This document shows positions 24,801 through 31,248 of a stretch of DNA of 40,441 bases, one piece after another. The position numbers and the translations under genes are program-made. The DNA is from an uncultured Finegoldia sp. (GTDB taxonomy: Bacteria > Bacillota > Clostridia > Tissierellales > Peptoniphilaceae). The stretch spans positions 1 to 40,441 of the forward strand of contig NZ_CAMXVC010000017.1 in the NCBI RefSeq assembly GCF_947252345.1, in the 5' to 3' direction. Numbering within the stretch: the stretch's first letter is position 1; every line of letters begins with the position of its first letter. The notes under the pieces are model-generated. The model did no database searches, was not told the origin of the DNA, and was given only the letters and a program-made list of their open reading frames with translations.

Positions 24801-27579
24801 TGCCGTCTTTCGTTTTAATCAATTCTATTTTTGGTCTTTTTGTATCTATTTTGACAGGGAAAAGACGCTTTTGTTCACCGTAATTCTTTCCTAATTTTGC
24901 AACTGCTTCAAGATAGTATTGTCCATCAGAAGCGGCTTCGAACTCGCCTTTTTTCTGATTGTATAATTTACCGTCCCACATTCCTTCAACAAAAGGATAA
25001 ACCTTGAATTGTTGCTTAGATTCAACTCTTGATTTGAAATCTTTGTAACTCTGTCTTCTGACAAACTCTTGTCTGTCCAATTTTCTGATAAATTTCTTGT
25101 CTTTATCCAAAATATTAAACTCCAAAGATTCACAACTTCTAAGAACTCCGATTTGAGGAATCAAAACATCTGCAAATCCATCGTTGTTTGGCGAAATAGA
25201 CCAATGTTGTTCTGATGGCTTCTCATTAGAATCTGACTTGTCGATTTCCAAGCCCAATGCGAAGAGTTTGCCTTTGTCAAAAATGTTTTTAGGGTCTTTT
25301 ATCATCGAAATCAACTTAGTTTCACCGAAAGTGATTGCATCTTTGTTTTCAACGGTGTCAAGGTTGTCTAAGATGTTTTCACCGTTCCAATCCCCGGCAA
25401 ATCCCATATATGGGAAATGAATGTTAGGTTGGTTTTTATCCTTGGAAATGAATTTAACAAATCCTTCAACGAAATTATCGTTCACATTACTAGCATCAAT
25501 TGTAACTGTAAGGTTAGTTGAAGAATTTGCTGGAACTTTTATCTCTTTTTTATCCGCAGTGATAGATGCTGGAGAAACTTCTTCTAATAAGTTATTATCA
25601 GCTGTTTTTGTAGTGTAAACTCTGTCGACATCAACATCAAATGAAAGGTCATTATCAGAATAATTTTTTAAGTTAATCTTAAATGTTTTTTGACCAATAA
25701 AACTTCTTAGCTCTCCACAAGCACTGCCGTTTTCGTTTTCGTAACTCAAAATAACTCTGTTTTCTATCGCATCTTTTACTTGGACAAGTCCCGAACCCTG
25801 TCTTCTAACCGTATATGGGATTTTGGTATCTATATCATTGTTCATCAAAATCTTTGCAGTATTCATCATTGTTTTTTTAGTAAAATCTGCAAAATTATTT
25901 ACGTTTTTGACATCTTTTTTAACTTGTGAATAGACAATAGCGCTAGAACCCGAAACAAAAGGAGCAGCCATTGAAGTTCCATCCATCATTACATAAGAAT
26001 TGTCGTTGTCTGTAGAATAAATTCTTCCACCAACACCAGTTATCTCTGGTTTGAAGTCTAGGTTTGAAGTAGTACCTAATGAAGAGAAATTACTCATTTT
26101 ACCACTATTAGCATTTATATCTTGTACTTGTTTGTTGCTAAACAAAACCTCAACATCTTTGTTCTTCTTGAAAGCATCCAAAAGCTTCACGCCGTGTGAA
26201 TTTAAAATGTTAAATACAGGAAAATCTCCTAGGCCTGAAATAGAATATCCAGTTCTAACATCATCAGTATTGTAAATAATCGCACCGATAGCTCCTGCAT
26301 CTTTTGCGTTTTTAGATTTTTCGCTAAATGTTATGCTGCCTCTTTTTATCAAAGCCAACTTGCCCTTAAAATCCTTGCCGGTAAAATCTTCTTTCTTTCC
26401 AAGTCCTGCATCTTCGATTTTATGAGGTTTACCATCGTTAACACCATTATCCAAAGAGTAACTGAAGTTGATTTTTTCTTCACCATCTTTAAATTCGAAT
26501 TTTTTTACAAAAGTATTAGTGTTCTCAAATGAGGCAACAGACAATGCTCCTTTTGATGTAGAAGGAGAACCTACAAGACCGACATCTTTTCTTCCAAAAA
26601 AATTCTCCACGCCATTTGATTGCTTGCTAGAAAAAGCCGCTGTATCATTTCCGGCAGCGACAACTACTAAAATTCCTTTTTGTCTTGCCTTTTCGATAGC
26701 TTTTGCAGTAGGGTCATTGTCATTGCAAAAACCGCTAGCAGTTCCCAACGACATATTGATAATGTCGGCATCTTTTTCGATGCTTTTTTCAATCGCAGAA
26801 ATAATATCATCTTCTTGTGCACCTTTAAGCTCGGAGTTGTTGCTAAACACAGTCATAGCGAGAATTTGCGCTTGACTAGCTACACCGTCAATACCAGCAA
26901 AAGATTCTAACTCGTTATCTCTTGCATTTGCACCGGCGATACCAGAAACGTGAATCCCGTGGTTAGAAGCATAACCTTTAACTCTGTAACTATTATCGGC
27001 GAAATTATACCCATAAGGAACTTTTAAATTAAAATATGTGTCTTGATTTTCACCACCATAAGGCATAACATTTTTGATTTTAGCTTTTTTTGGATTATCT
27101 AGTCTTTGAAAATCCTTGTGAGTAAGATCTAGACCAGAATCGATAACAGATATAACCATTCCCTCGCCGCTGTTCTTATATTTTTCCTGTGCCTCAAAAA
27201 TTTGACCGAGTTTTTTGGCGCTTGCCATTGTAGGATAAAAAACCTTAGATTTTGAAATGTTTTTAACTCTATTATCAAGACGAAGTTTGTAATAGTCTGA
27301 TTCTTTGATATCAGCAGAAAAACCATCAAAAACAACATCAAAATCCTTTTTCAAACTAGCCTTCTGTAATTTTGAAACATAGCCTTTTAAAGAATTTTTT
27401 GCCTTCTTATCTTTTGCCTGAATAATAACTCTAATAATTTCATTAGAATTATATCCTTTTGAAGAAATATCTTTACTAGATAAATCTCTGTGAAAACTAG
27501 CTTCTGCATGTACAGGGCTGGAAAACCCTGATAAAACAAGCAAAAAAGCCAGAAAAAATGAAATAATTTTTTTCTTCAT
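21850..27579 (-). CDS. subtilisin-like surface protease with CWB2 anchor (C5a-peptidase-like layout)
   Basis: Secreted serine protease of 1909 residues. Signal peptide 1-25 (ends VHA), propeptide about 26-115, S8 catalytic domain about 120-600 with D147 (VIDSGLD), H207 (NHGIHVSG) and S536 (GTSMAAP); a PA insert (about 390-480) lies between His and Ser. Next come an Fn3-like domain as in streptococcal C5a peptidase (about 615-730), long Ig-like regions, an InlB-type repeat (FDGWYSDEQL, about 1500-1555), a proline-rich linker and three CWB2 modules (about 1627-1909) replacing an LPXTG anchor. All catalytic residues are intact. F. magna is known for a surface subtilase, SufA, that cuts antimicrobial peptides and fibrinogen; whether this is SufA or a relative I cannot say. 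It lies between 43-bp direct repeats. Confidence 0.93.
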   Translation of the reverse strand: MKKKIISFFLAFLLVLSGFSSPVHAEASFHRDLSSKDISSKGYNSNEIIRVIIQAKDKKAKNSLKGYVSKLQKASLKKDFDVVFDGFSADIKESDYYKLRLDNRVKNISKSKVFYPTMASAKKLGQIFEAQEKYKNSGEGMVISVIDSGLDLTHKDFQRLDNPKKAKIKNVMPYGGENQDTYFNLKVPYGYNFADNSYRVKGYASNHGIHVSGIAGANARDNELESFAGIDGVASQAQILAMTVFSNNSELKGAQEDDIISAIEKSIEKDADIINMSLGTASGFCNDNDPTAKAIEKARQKGILVVVAAGNDTAAFSSKQSNGVENFFGRKDVGLVGSPSTSKGALSVASFENTNTFVKKFEFKDGEEKINFSYSLDNGVNDGKPHKIEDAGLGKKEDFTGKDFKGKLALIKRGSITFSEKSKNAKDAGAIGAIIYNTDDVRTGYSISGLGDFPVFNILNSHGVKLLDAFKKNKDVEVLFSNKQVQDINANSGKMSNFSSLGTTSNLDFKPEITGVGGRIYSTDNDNSYVMMDGTSMAAPFVSGSSAIVYSQVKKDVKNVNNFADFTKKTMMNTAKILMNNDIDTKIPYTVRRQGSGLVQVKDAIENRVILSYENENGSACGELRSFIGQKTFKINLKNYSDNDLSFDVDVDRVYTTKTADNNLLEEVSPASITADKKEIKVPANSSTNLTVTIDASNVNDNFVEGFVKFISKDKNQPNIHFPYMGFAGDWNGENILDNLDTVENKDAITFGETKLISMIKDPKNIFDKGKLFALGLEIDKSDSNEKPSEQHWSISPNNDGFADVLIPQIGVLRSCESLEFNILDKDKKFIRKLDRQEFVRRQSYKDFKSRVESKQQFKVYPFVEGMWDGKLYNQKKGEFEAASDGQYYLEAVAKLGKNYGEQKRLFPVKIDTKRPKIELIKTKDGKDYEVTDKGRLLKFKVTDDVGISSFYGKVSKEKIKATKTNEGYEILIPFNVEMNESLKLVANDFALNETRTTINNIKGNSLAFTSWDSIVDKKIGFMGKDYSGSTSNKDTKFISIKFVNKKTNEEINSNDCKVINGKFAFASYTLTTKQQGKYNAYAIEKDANKTEIKRTSLGEFIYDYIAPTVSFNHCEVVKGDKVKNPLKNKSKNYQEYIMKKNPDGTATFTGKVSDNVFSAKELKLTIGSRENVVKINDDGSFNYTLKTPSKHFDFINVSQKIDSDSENSSLINGLDLATSKPIKKKGLERTYVINSYIDSDETMKEPEFKLTTATEVIINADTIGKNEAIKAEKVGEEYFYSINGFTNRKENTILLDGEEIFRKDTVDNGSYFEHKVKLNPGMNKFNLRILDKEYKILKEVKVRVILDTKLPDLILESPLTDGVEVVEVENKNAKSEKDKTIKEEYSLIKTWKDKVEFKGKISDDGTGYSLTINGDFVEASKSRSSFGDNEKEFSKEIQVEDNDIITLNIKDEFGNSKEFKFKVKKIEAPKIIEIEDINKTKEDGYVRVHIKNKEEKIYDVLLGKVSLKELLPNIEDTDDLKFDGWYSDEQLKNKEDNLDKNVEKDMTLYPKFSKKEKKPDTTPKAETPENGDANTKPETKPSLPSSPEPNIPSLPSVPVLPDLPTPVVPILPSITPSTPEQAQPKATTRIAGADRIHTAVEVSKKYYNKADTVIVANCEKFADSLSAAALSKALKAPILLVQKDELDSVVSQEIKRLGAKNVIVIGGKQSVDKTKDSLSRYNVQTIAGSDRYETSARIAQEIIKRTKTTQAVIASGETFADALTVAPLANKQNMPILLVQPNNIPKPTQEVMKQIKNVIIVGGENTISKELENKLPSPTRIAGANRYETAKKIYEYGFKDRVEVNIANGTNFADSLVIGSIDCPILLAESNEIPKATKEAIKDSKFEKINIFGGENSIGESVVKELVK

Positions 27580-27611
27580 AATAATACTCCTTTTTTGCGA
27601 AAATTTTTATT

Positions 27612-27641
27612 ATTATATAATAAATCTCAATATTTTTGCAA
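27612..27641 (-). promoter_or_regulatory. promoter of the protease gene
   Basis: Minus strand TTGCAA (27636-27641), 18-base spacer, TATAAT (27612-27617); GGAG ribosome site just before ATG 27579. 27642-27810 is very AT-rich and otherwise shows nothing. Confidence 0.65.
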
Positions 27642-27810
27642 CTATATTTATACAATATAAAACAAAAACTTATCTATAAAATCTAAAAATTATTTCATAA
27701 AAAAACACAACTTAATTTTAATAGTTTAAATTGACAGAAAAAATAAAAAATATTTTATCATAAATTCTTAATCAACACTGATATTAAAAATTATTGAATT
27801 ATCGCTTAAC

Positions 27811-27854
27811 AAAAAATGGATGCAACCTAATTTTTTAGGTTGCATCCATTTTTT
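27811..27854. terminator. strong bidirectional terminator
   Basis: A perfect stem of up to 20 bp (27811-27830 with 27835-27854), loop tttt, T-run on either strand. It ends the membrane-TPR gene. One arm and the gene end recur at 21681-21723. Confidence 0.9.
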
Positions 27855-27879
27855 ATTTTTCGTGTTGTTTTATCATATT
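27837..27879. repeat. 43-bp direct repeat, copy 2 (parent copy)
   Basis: Covers one arm of the terminator and the last eight codons of the gene ending at 27853. It matches 21681-21723 at 41 of 43 positions in the same orientation. The 6.1-kb interval between the copies holds only the protease gene and its signals. Confidence 0.9.
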
Positions 27880-28530
27880 TTCTAATCTATTGTATTCTTT
27901 TTTGAATCTCGGGTTTGTGGATTTGGATTTCAATTCGTTTAATTTAGCCCTTGCTGATACAAAATCACCATCAAATATATTTTTCATTATATACAATTGG
28001 TTGATGTTTTCGCCGTAATTTGGACTGTTTTCAAATTGTTGTAGAAGTTTTTCGTGTGTTGCGAATAGTTCATCAAACTTATTTTGCTCGTTCAATTTGA
28101 AGTGAGCTATCATTGTGTTGAGCCAATATATAAGCTGAAGGTCTTGGTTTTTTAACTGGTCTGTTGCAATTGTTTCATAAGTTGACAATGTTTTATTTGG
28201 CTCATTAAGTTCCAAATATCCCGCTCCCAAATTCATTTTCATTACTGTTTTAATGTGTTTGTTTTTGATTTTGGGAATTTTAGGTTCTAACTCATTGACG
28301 AAATCCTTGTATTTCATTTCTTCAAATAATTTCATTGAATGTTTCAATTCATTTGTTTTGTAGAAAAAATAAATTGTGTTGACTATTAGAATGACTGCCA
28401 AGACAATACCGCCGATTATCCAATAATAGCGCAGCATCACTTTGTCGTCGATTTTGAATATGAGCTTTGTGATGAGCAAGGCTATTCCTATTGCAAATGA
28501 TATGCCCAACAATTTTAGATATCTTTTCAT
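27853..28530 (-). CDS. membrane protein with TPR-like domain, unknown function
   Basis: 225-residue protein, not a named family. Two N-terminal membrane helices (about 7-25 and 36-57) are followed by about 165 residues of predicted helices with TPR-like spacing (AGYLELNEPNKTLSTYETI, LIYWLNTMIAHFKLNEQNKFDEL, IMKNIFDGDFVSARAKLNEL). The layout matches the gene at 12634-13143. AGAGGT precedes ATG 28530. It lies 18 bases after the 66-residue basic protein gene, so the two share a transcript from the promoter at 28822-28850. Its 3' end is duplicated beyond the protease. A scaffold or chaperone-like role at the membrane is only a guess. Confidence 0.7.
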   Translation of the reverse strand: MKRYLKLLGISFAIGIALLITKLIFKIDDKVMLRYYWIIGGIVLAVILIVNTIYFFYKTNELKHSMKLFEEMKYKDFVNELEPKIPKIKNKHIKTVMKMNLGAGYLELNEPNKTLSTYETIATDQLKNQDLQLIYWLNTMIAHFKLNEQNKFDELFATHEKLLQQFENSPNYGENINQLYIMKNIFDGDFVSARAKLNELKSKSTNPRFKKEYNRLENMIKQHEK

Positions 28531-28548
28531 TTGTACCTCTGTTTTACT

Positions 28549-28749
28549 TTATTTGAAAATATCAAATATACTTCTTGTAGTTTTGTTATAAATCTTGTTG
28601 TAGAGTGCTTTTTTTGGGTTTTTAAACCAGCCAATGCCTTTTTTGCCGTATGTTGGGTCAATTGCTGATTTTAATTTTCTTTTCAATTTCGAAGTCGTTC
28701 TCGCTTTTAGTGATTTTTTCAAGCTTGGTGTTCTAAATCCGATTTTCAT
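28549..28749 (-). CDS. small, highly basic protein, unknown function
   Basis: 66 residues, about one third Lys/Arg, no membrane segment. Features: PSLKKSLKARTTSKLKRKLK near the start, YGKKGIGWFKNPKKALYNKIY in the middle, ending SIFDIFK. I have a faint memory of this PSLKK...GWxxNPKKAxYN pattern at the N-terminus of uncharacterised Firmicute proteins, some on mobile elements, but cannot name the family. AAGGAAGG lies just before ATG 28749 and a near-consensus promoter 73 bases upstream. It is probably co-transcribed with the membrane-TPR protein. The charge suggests nucleic acid or anionic polymer binding; this is inference. Confidence 0.65.
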   Translation of the reverse strand: MKIGFRTPSLKKSLKARTTSKLKRKLKSAIDPTYGKKGIGWFKNPKKALYNKIYNKTTRSIFDIFK

Positions 28750-28821
28750 AAATGCCTTCCTTTATATTATTATTTCTCTTATCTTTTGAACTGTTTTTTG
28801 CATTTTTTAATTTATAATTAT

Positions 28822-28850
28822 ATTACATAGTTTTAAAGTTAGTTTGTCAA
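28822..28850 (-). promoter_or_regulatory. promoter of the basic protein/TPR operon
   Basis: Minus strand TTGACA (28845-28850), 17-base spacer, TGTAAT (28822-28827). A second TATAAT lies a few bases further down. The -35 box falls inside the end of the open frame at 28839-28979. Confidence 0.65.
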
Positions 28851-28979
28851 GTCTTTTTGCTTTTTTTTAACTGCCTGTAGTTGAGCGTCTGATTTTTTAT
28901 CCACTTGTTTTTTAACAATCTTTATGGTATTATTTACATAAGTTAAAGGCGAGCTAAGACTATAATAGTCCCAACTCAA
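28839..28979 (-). other. open frame of 46 codons, possibly part of a decayed gene
   Basis: Starting from TTG 28979, an open frame runs to TAA at 28839; its second half (VNNTIKIVKKQVDKKSDAQ...) looks protein-like. No ribosome site is visible. It overlaps the end of the hydrophobic peptide frame and lies one frame on, so it may be the remainder of that same gene after a second frameshift rather than a gene of its own. Confidence 0.25.
28905..28933 (+). promoter_or_regulatory. plus-strand promoter for a predicted antisense RNA
   Basis: TTGTTT (28905-28910), 17-base spacer, TATTAT (28928-28933). No plus-strand gene follows; the next plus-strand signal is the terminator at 29162-29206. Confidence 0.45.
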
Positions 28980-29095
28980 GCAATTTACTAACAAGCTTTA
29001 AAATAGCAATAATCAAGTTAATAACTGCAATTATTAATTTGATATTTAACTCGTGTTTTAAGCTAGTTTTTTTATTGTTTTTTATGCTTACGCAT
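28960..29095 (-). pseudogene. hydrophobic small peptide gene with a one-base frameshift (toxin-like)
   Basis: From ATG 29095 the frame stops after seven codons. If one base is removed from the run of six As (plus-strand Ts 29078-29083), the frame continues to TAG at 28960 and gives a 44-residue peptide: a basic head (MRKHKNNKKTSLKHE), a single hydrophobic helix (LIIAVINLIIAILKLVSKLL) and a short tail. That is the build of type I toxins and other membrane-active peptides. A GGTAGTGAG stretch lies upstream as a possible ribosome site. The break may be real decay, slippage at the A-run (phase variation), or a sequencing error. A predicted antisense RNA covers the whole gene. Confidence 0.5.
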
Positions 29096-29161
29096 TCAAC
29101 TCACTACCTTTTTAATTGTATTTGTGATGTGTGGTTGGGTGTATGCATTTCTTTAACTTAT

Positions 29162-29206
29162 AACTTGGTAATACAATTGCAGAAATGTATTACCAAGTTT
29201 TTTTTA
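29162..29206 (+). terminator. strong terminator with no plus-strand gene before it
   Basis: A perfect 14-bp stem (29162-29175 with 29186-29199), 10-base loop, then a run of Ts. It works on the plus strand; on the minus strand the following bases are not T-rich. Its right arm contains the stop codon of the 38-residue peptide gene. Confidence 0.85.
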
Positions 29207-29306
29207 TTCTTTTCTCTTTGTTTCTGATGTTTTGTAATTTTTTACACTTGTTTTTTAAACCATTTTTATAATATAATTTATTTATGAAATCTTTGACCTT
29301 GTCCAT
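29190..29306 (-). CDS. 38-residue basic peptide with strong ribosome site
   Basis: A small gene easily missed. ATG 29306 lies seven bases after a perfect AGGAGG (plus-strand CCTCCT, 29314-29319). The frame is open for 38 codons to TAA at 29190. The product begins MDKVKDFINKLYYKNG, has one cysteine (C22), about 14 Lys/Arg and no membrane segment, and ends KKTW. I know no family for it. It lies upstream of the broken hydrophobic peptide on the same strand, and its stop codon sits inside the hairpin at 29162-29199. Possible roles are a leader peptide, a partner of the hydrophobic peptide, or a bacteriocin-like product; none is shown. Confidence 0.5.
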   Translation of the reverse strand: MDKVKDFINKLYYKNGLKNKCKKLQNIRNKEKRIKKTW

Positions 29307-29372
29307 GAGTCCACCTCCTAACTATTTTTGAATTTGTCGGGTGGCTCTGGATTATGGTTTTTTAGCTTATAC

Positions 29373-29510
29373 TTATACTATGCACTTGTATAATTGTGTT
29401 ATCAATACTTTTTTTATTGTCCTTATTATGATTTTTTCAGTGTTTATGCCGTTGATATGGCTTTCTTTTTTGCTTTCAAAAAGATATTCGAAGTACTTTA
29501 GCTTTTGCAT
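29373..29510 (-). CDS. possible 45-residue peptide, weak support
   Basis: An open frame from ATG 29510 to TAA 29373 (MQKLKYFEYLFESKK... ...LYKCIV), placed about 20 bases after a decent promoter. No ribosome site precedes it, and codon content alone cannot prove coding at this length. It could be a leader of the downstream 38-residue peptide transcript, or chance. Confidence 0.25.
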   Translation of the reverse strand: MQKLKYFEYLFESKKESHINGINTEKIIIRTIKKVLITQLYKCIV

Positions 29511-29537
29511 TTAATTGATAATTGTTATTAGATATTT

Positions 29538-29565
29538 ATTATAATTCATTTATGCGGATTTTCAA
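29538..29565 (-). promoter_or_regulatory. possible promoter of the small-peptide transcript
   Basis: Minus strand TTGAAA (29560-29565), 16-base spacer, TATAAT (29538-29543). The same AT-rich core reads TATAAT on the plus strand too (29540-29545) and might serve yqeC with TTGATA at 29515 (19-base spacer). Confidence 0.45.
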
Positions 29566-29614
29566 TTGGGTTTTGTATTTGAAAAATTTGTGAGATAATA
29601 AAAATGGTGATATT

Positions 29615-30313
29615 ATGTTGGAGTTTATGAGTTTGAATGATAAAAATATGATAGCCATTCAAGGAGCTGGGGGAAAGACGTCGACACTTTTTAAATTGAA
29701 AGACGAGTTTAGATTGTCAAACAAGGCTTGTTTGATAAGCACGACGACGAAAATGGGTAGAGTTTCCAGAGAAAACTTCGATTTTTTGTGGGAAGCTACT
29801 GACAAATCACGCCACAATGATGGCAAAATATATTTCGCATCCCAATCACACACGGACACAAAAGAAATCGGATTTGAACCGGAATTTTTCGACAAAATTT
29901 TTGGTGAAGGTTTGTTTTCTAATATAATTTTGGAAACGGATGGAGCGAAGACAAGACCCATCAAAGCTCCACGAGAAGATGAGCCACTCAATCCTAAAAG
30001 CATCACGCATTGTGTCGGTGTGATGGGGCTTGACAGCGTGAACAAGCCGTTTGATGAGAGGTTTTGTCATAGGAAAGAATATATGGAAAAAATCATCGGC
30101 AATCCCAAGACTTTGACGACAGAAAGCTACGCAGAAATCATCAACTCCAATCGTGGTCTGTTCAAAAATTCATACGATGCGAAAAAATTTTTGATTTTGA
30201 ATAAGGCAGACACAAAACAAGATATTGAAAATGCGATGGATATTATTGAGAGAATTGATGTAGACGTGAAGATTTTTGTGATGAGTTTTGGGAAAATCAT
30301 TGAGATATACTAG
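29615..30313 (+). CDS. yqeC: selenium cofactor biosynthesis protein YqeC
   Basis: Cytoplasmic NTPase-like protein of 232 residues, of the family linked by genome context to selenium-dependent molybdenum hydroxylases. Visible signs: an unusual P-loop AIQGAGGKTSTLFKL (about 14-28), TTTKMG, ILETDGAKTRPIKAP with the family ETDGA(K/R)..P(I/L)KAP motif, and VGVMGLDSVNKP. No hydroxylase or other accessory gene (yqeB, EF2563-like, molybdenum cofactor genes) is nearby; only a cupin follows, overlapping in locus but not in frame. With the selenoprotein GrdH 7 kb away, the organism clearly handles selenium. GGTGA lies just before ATG 29615; ATG 29627 is an alternative start. Confidence 0.85.
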   Translation: MLEFMSLNDKNMIAIQGAGGKTSTLFKLKDEFRLSNKACLISTTTKMGRVSRENFDFLWEATDKSRHNDGKIYFASQSHTDTKEIGFEPEFFDKIFGEGLFSNIILETDGAKTRPIKAPREDEPLNPKSITHCVGVMGLDSVNKPFDERFCHRKEYMEKIIGNPKTLTTESYAEIINSNRGLFKNSYDAKKFLILNKADTKQDIENAMDIIERIDVDVKIFVMSFGKIIEIY

Positions 30314-30323
30314 GAGAATTTTT

Positions 30324-30617
30324 ATGAATTTACTTGAAGATTTGAATTTTGATGAGAATCACATTATTAAGGATATAATCGTGAGAAATAATAGATTTGA
30401 AATAGTCAGGATTCAATCGAAAAACGAAACATCAGGGCCATACAATCAGGATTTTGACGAATTTGTTGTCGTGATAAAAGGCGAGGCGATGTTGAATGTC
30501 GAAGGAAAAGATGTGAGACTTAAAGAGATGGACACTTATTTTATTCCAAAAAATATCGTTCACGAAGTCAAAAGCACGAGCGATGAGTGTGTGTGGCTGT
30601 GTTTTGCGATAAAATAG
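30324..30617 (+). CDS. small cupin-domain protein
   Basis: 97-residue single-domain beta barrel of the cupin superfamily. Motif 1 region reads DEFVVVIKGEAMLNVEGK (about 44-61) and motif 2 region includes TYFIPKNIVHEVKS with its histidine. The first motif lacks the usual paired histidines (HxH), so metal binding may be weak or different. Start ATG 30324 follows AGGAGAA by a few bases; the yqeC stop lies 10 bases upstream, so they form an operon. The ligand is unknown; relatives often bind sugars or small acids. The perfect rplM promoter begins right at its stop codon. Confidence 0.75.
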   Translation: MNLLEDLNFDENHIIKDIIVRNNRFEIVRIQSKNETSGPYNQDFDEFVVVIKGEAMLNVEGKDVRLKEMDTYFIPKNIVHEVKSTSDECVWLCFAIK

Positions 30618-30646
30618 TTGACAATTGAATCAAGAGAGTATATAAT
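30618..30646 (+). promoter_or_regulatory. consensus promoter of rplM-rpsI
   Basis: TTGACA (30618-30623), 17-base spacer, TATAAT (30641-30646): both hexamers perfect. Transcription would start near 30653 and give a leader of about 150 bases. Confidence 0.9.
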
Positions 30647-30659
30647 ATTTTGGTATGTA

Positions 30660-30800
30660 AAAGGAGTCATTTCCTTTTATACAATACAGAAAGTCGCCGA
30701 TGGCCGGGTGTGCGACGTGTCTAAATTCCCGGTGAGAACACAATCGCTTTTTGGCAGCGATGTCCAAGTAGCCAAATATTGTAAATAAAGGAAAGGATGA
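30660..30800 (+). promoter_or_regulatory. structured 5' leader of rplM (L13-leader type)
   Basis: Several complementary pairs sit in the rplM leader: GTCGC (30693-30697) with GCGAC (30712-30716), CCGGG (30704-30708) with CCCGG (30728-30732), ATCGC (30743-30747) with GCGAT (30757-30761), and TTTGGC (30750-30755) with GCCAAA (30771-30776). The first two and the last two overlap and are mutually exclusive, as in a switch. The GC-rich block stands out in this AT-rich DNA. Position and size fit the Firmicute L13 leader, thought to bind L13 for feedback control. I could not run a covariance search. Confidence 0.6.
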
Positions 30801-30805
30801 ATTGA

Positions 30806-31237
30806 ATGAAAACTTATATACCTAAGAAAGATGACATCCAAAGAAAATGGTATGTAGTAGACGCAACAGATGTTGTATTGGGTAGATTATCTACTGAAGT
30901 TGCTTCTATTTTAAGAGGAAAAAACAAACCAATGTTTACTCCTAATGCGGATGTTGGAGATTACGTTATAGTAATCAACGCTGAAAAAGTAAAATTAACA
31001 GGTAAAAAATTAGAACAAAAAGAATTGAGACATTACACTGGTTATGCTGGTGGTCTTAAATCAATTACCTACAAAGACTTAATGCAAAAAAATCCTGAAA
31101 GAGCTGTAACTCATGCCATCGTTGGTATGCTACCTCACAACTCATTGGGACGTCAAATGGCTAAAAAATTAAGAGTTTACAGAGGAAATGACCACGATCA
31201 TATCGCTCAAAACCCTGAAGTTTTGGAAATTAAGTAG
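30806..31237 (+). CDS. rplM: large ribosomal subunit protein uL13
   Basis: 50S ribosomal protein L13, 143 residues, the usual length. It shows the family pattern WYVVDATDVVLGRLST at the start, ILRGKNKPMFTPNADVGDYVIVINAEKV, RHYTGYAGGLKS, and AIVGMLPHNSLGRQMAKKLRVY. It binds 23S rRNA early in 50S assembly. AAAGGA lies before ATG 30806. It forms the standard rplM-rpsI operon with the next gene, 11 bases on, under a consensus promoter and a structured leader that probably gives feedback control. Confidence 0.98.
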   Translation: MKTYIPKKDDIQRKWYVVDATDVVLGRLSTEVASILRGKNKPMFTPNADVGDYVIVINAEKVKLTGKKLEQKELRHYTGYAGGLKSITYKDLMQKNPERAVTHAIVGMLPHNSLGRQMAKKLRVYRGNDHDHIAQNPEVLEIK

Positions 31238-31248
31238 GAGGTAATTAA

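Larger units (their letters stand above)
28940..29207 (+). ncRNA. predicted RNA of about 265 bases, antisense to the small peptides
   Basis: Bounded by the promoter at 28905-28933 and the strong terminator at 29162-29206, with no convincing plus-strand reading frame inside. It would be complementary to the whole broken hydrophobic peptide gene (28960-29095), to the start of the frame ending at 28839, and to the last codons of the 38-residue peptide. This is the arrangement of a type I toxin-antitoxin RNA. Existence and role are inferred from signals only. Confidence 0.4.

Noticed and set aside
29039..29227. Plus-strand open frame of 62 codons, hydrophobic and cysteine-rich
   Set aside because: It begins at TTG without a ribosome site and runs through the strong terminator at 29162-29206; it is the complement of the small minus-strand peptides.
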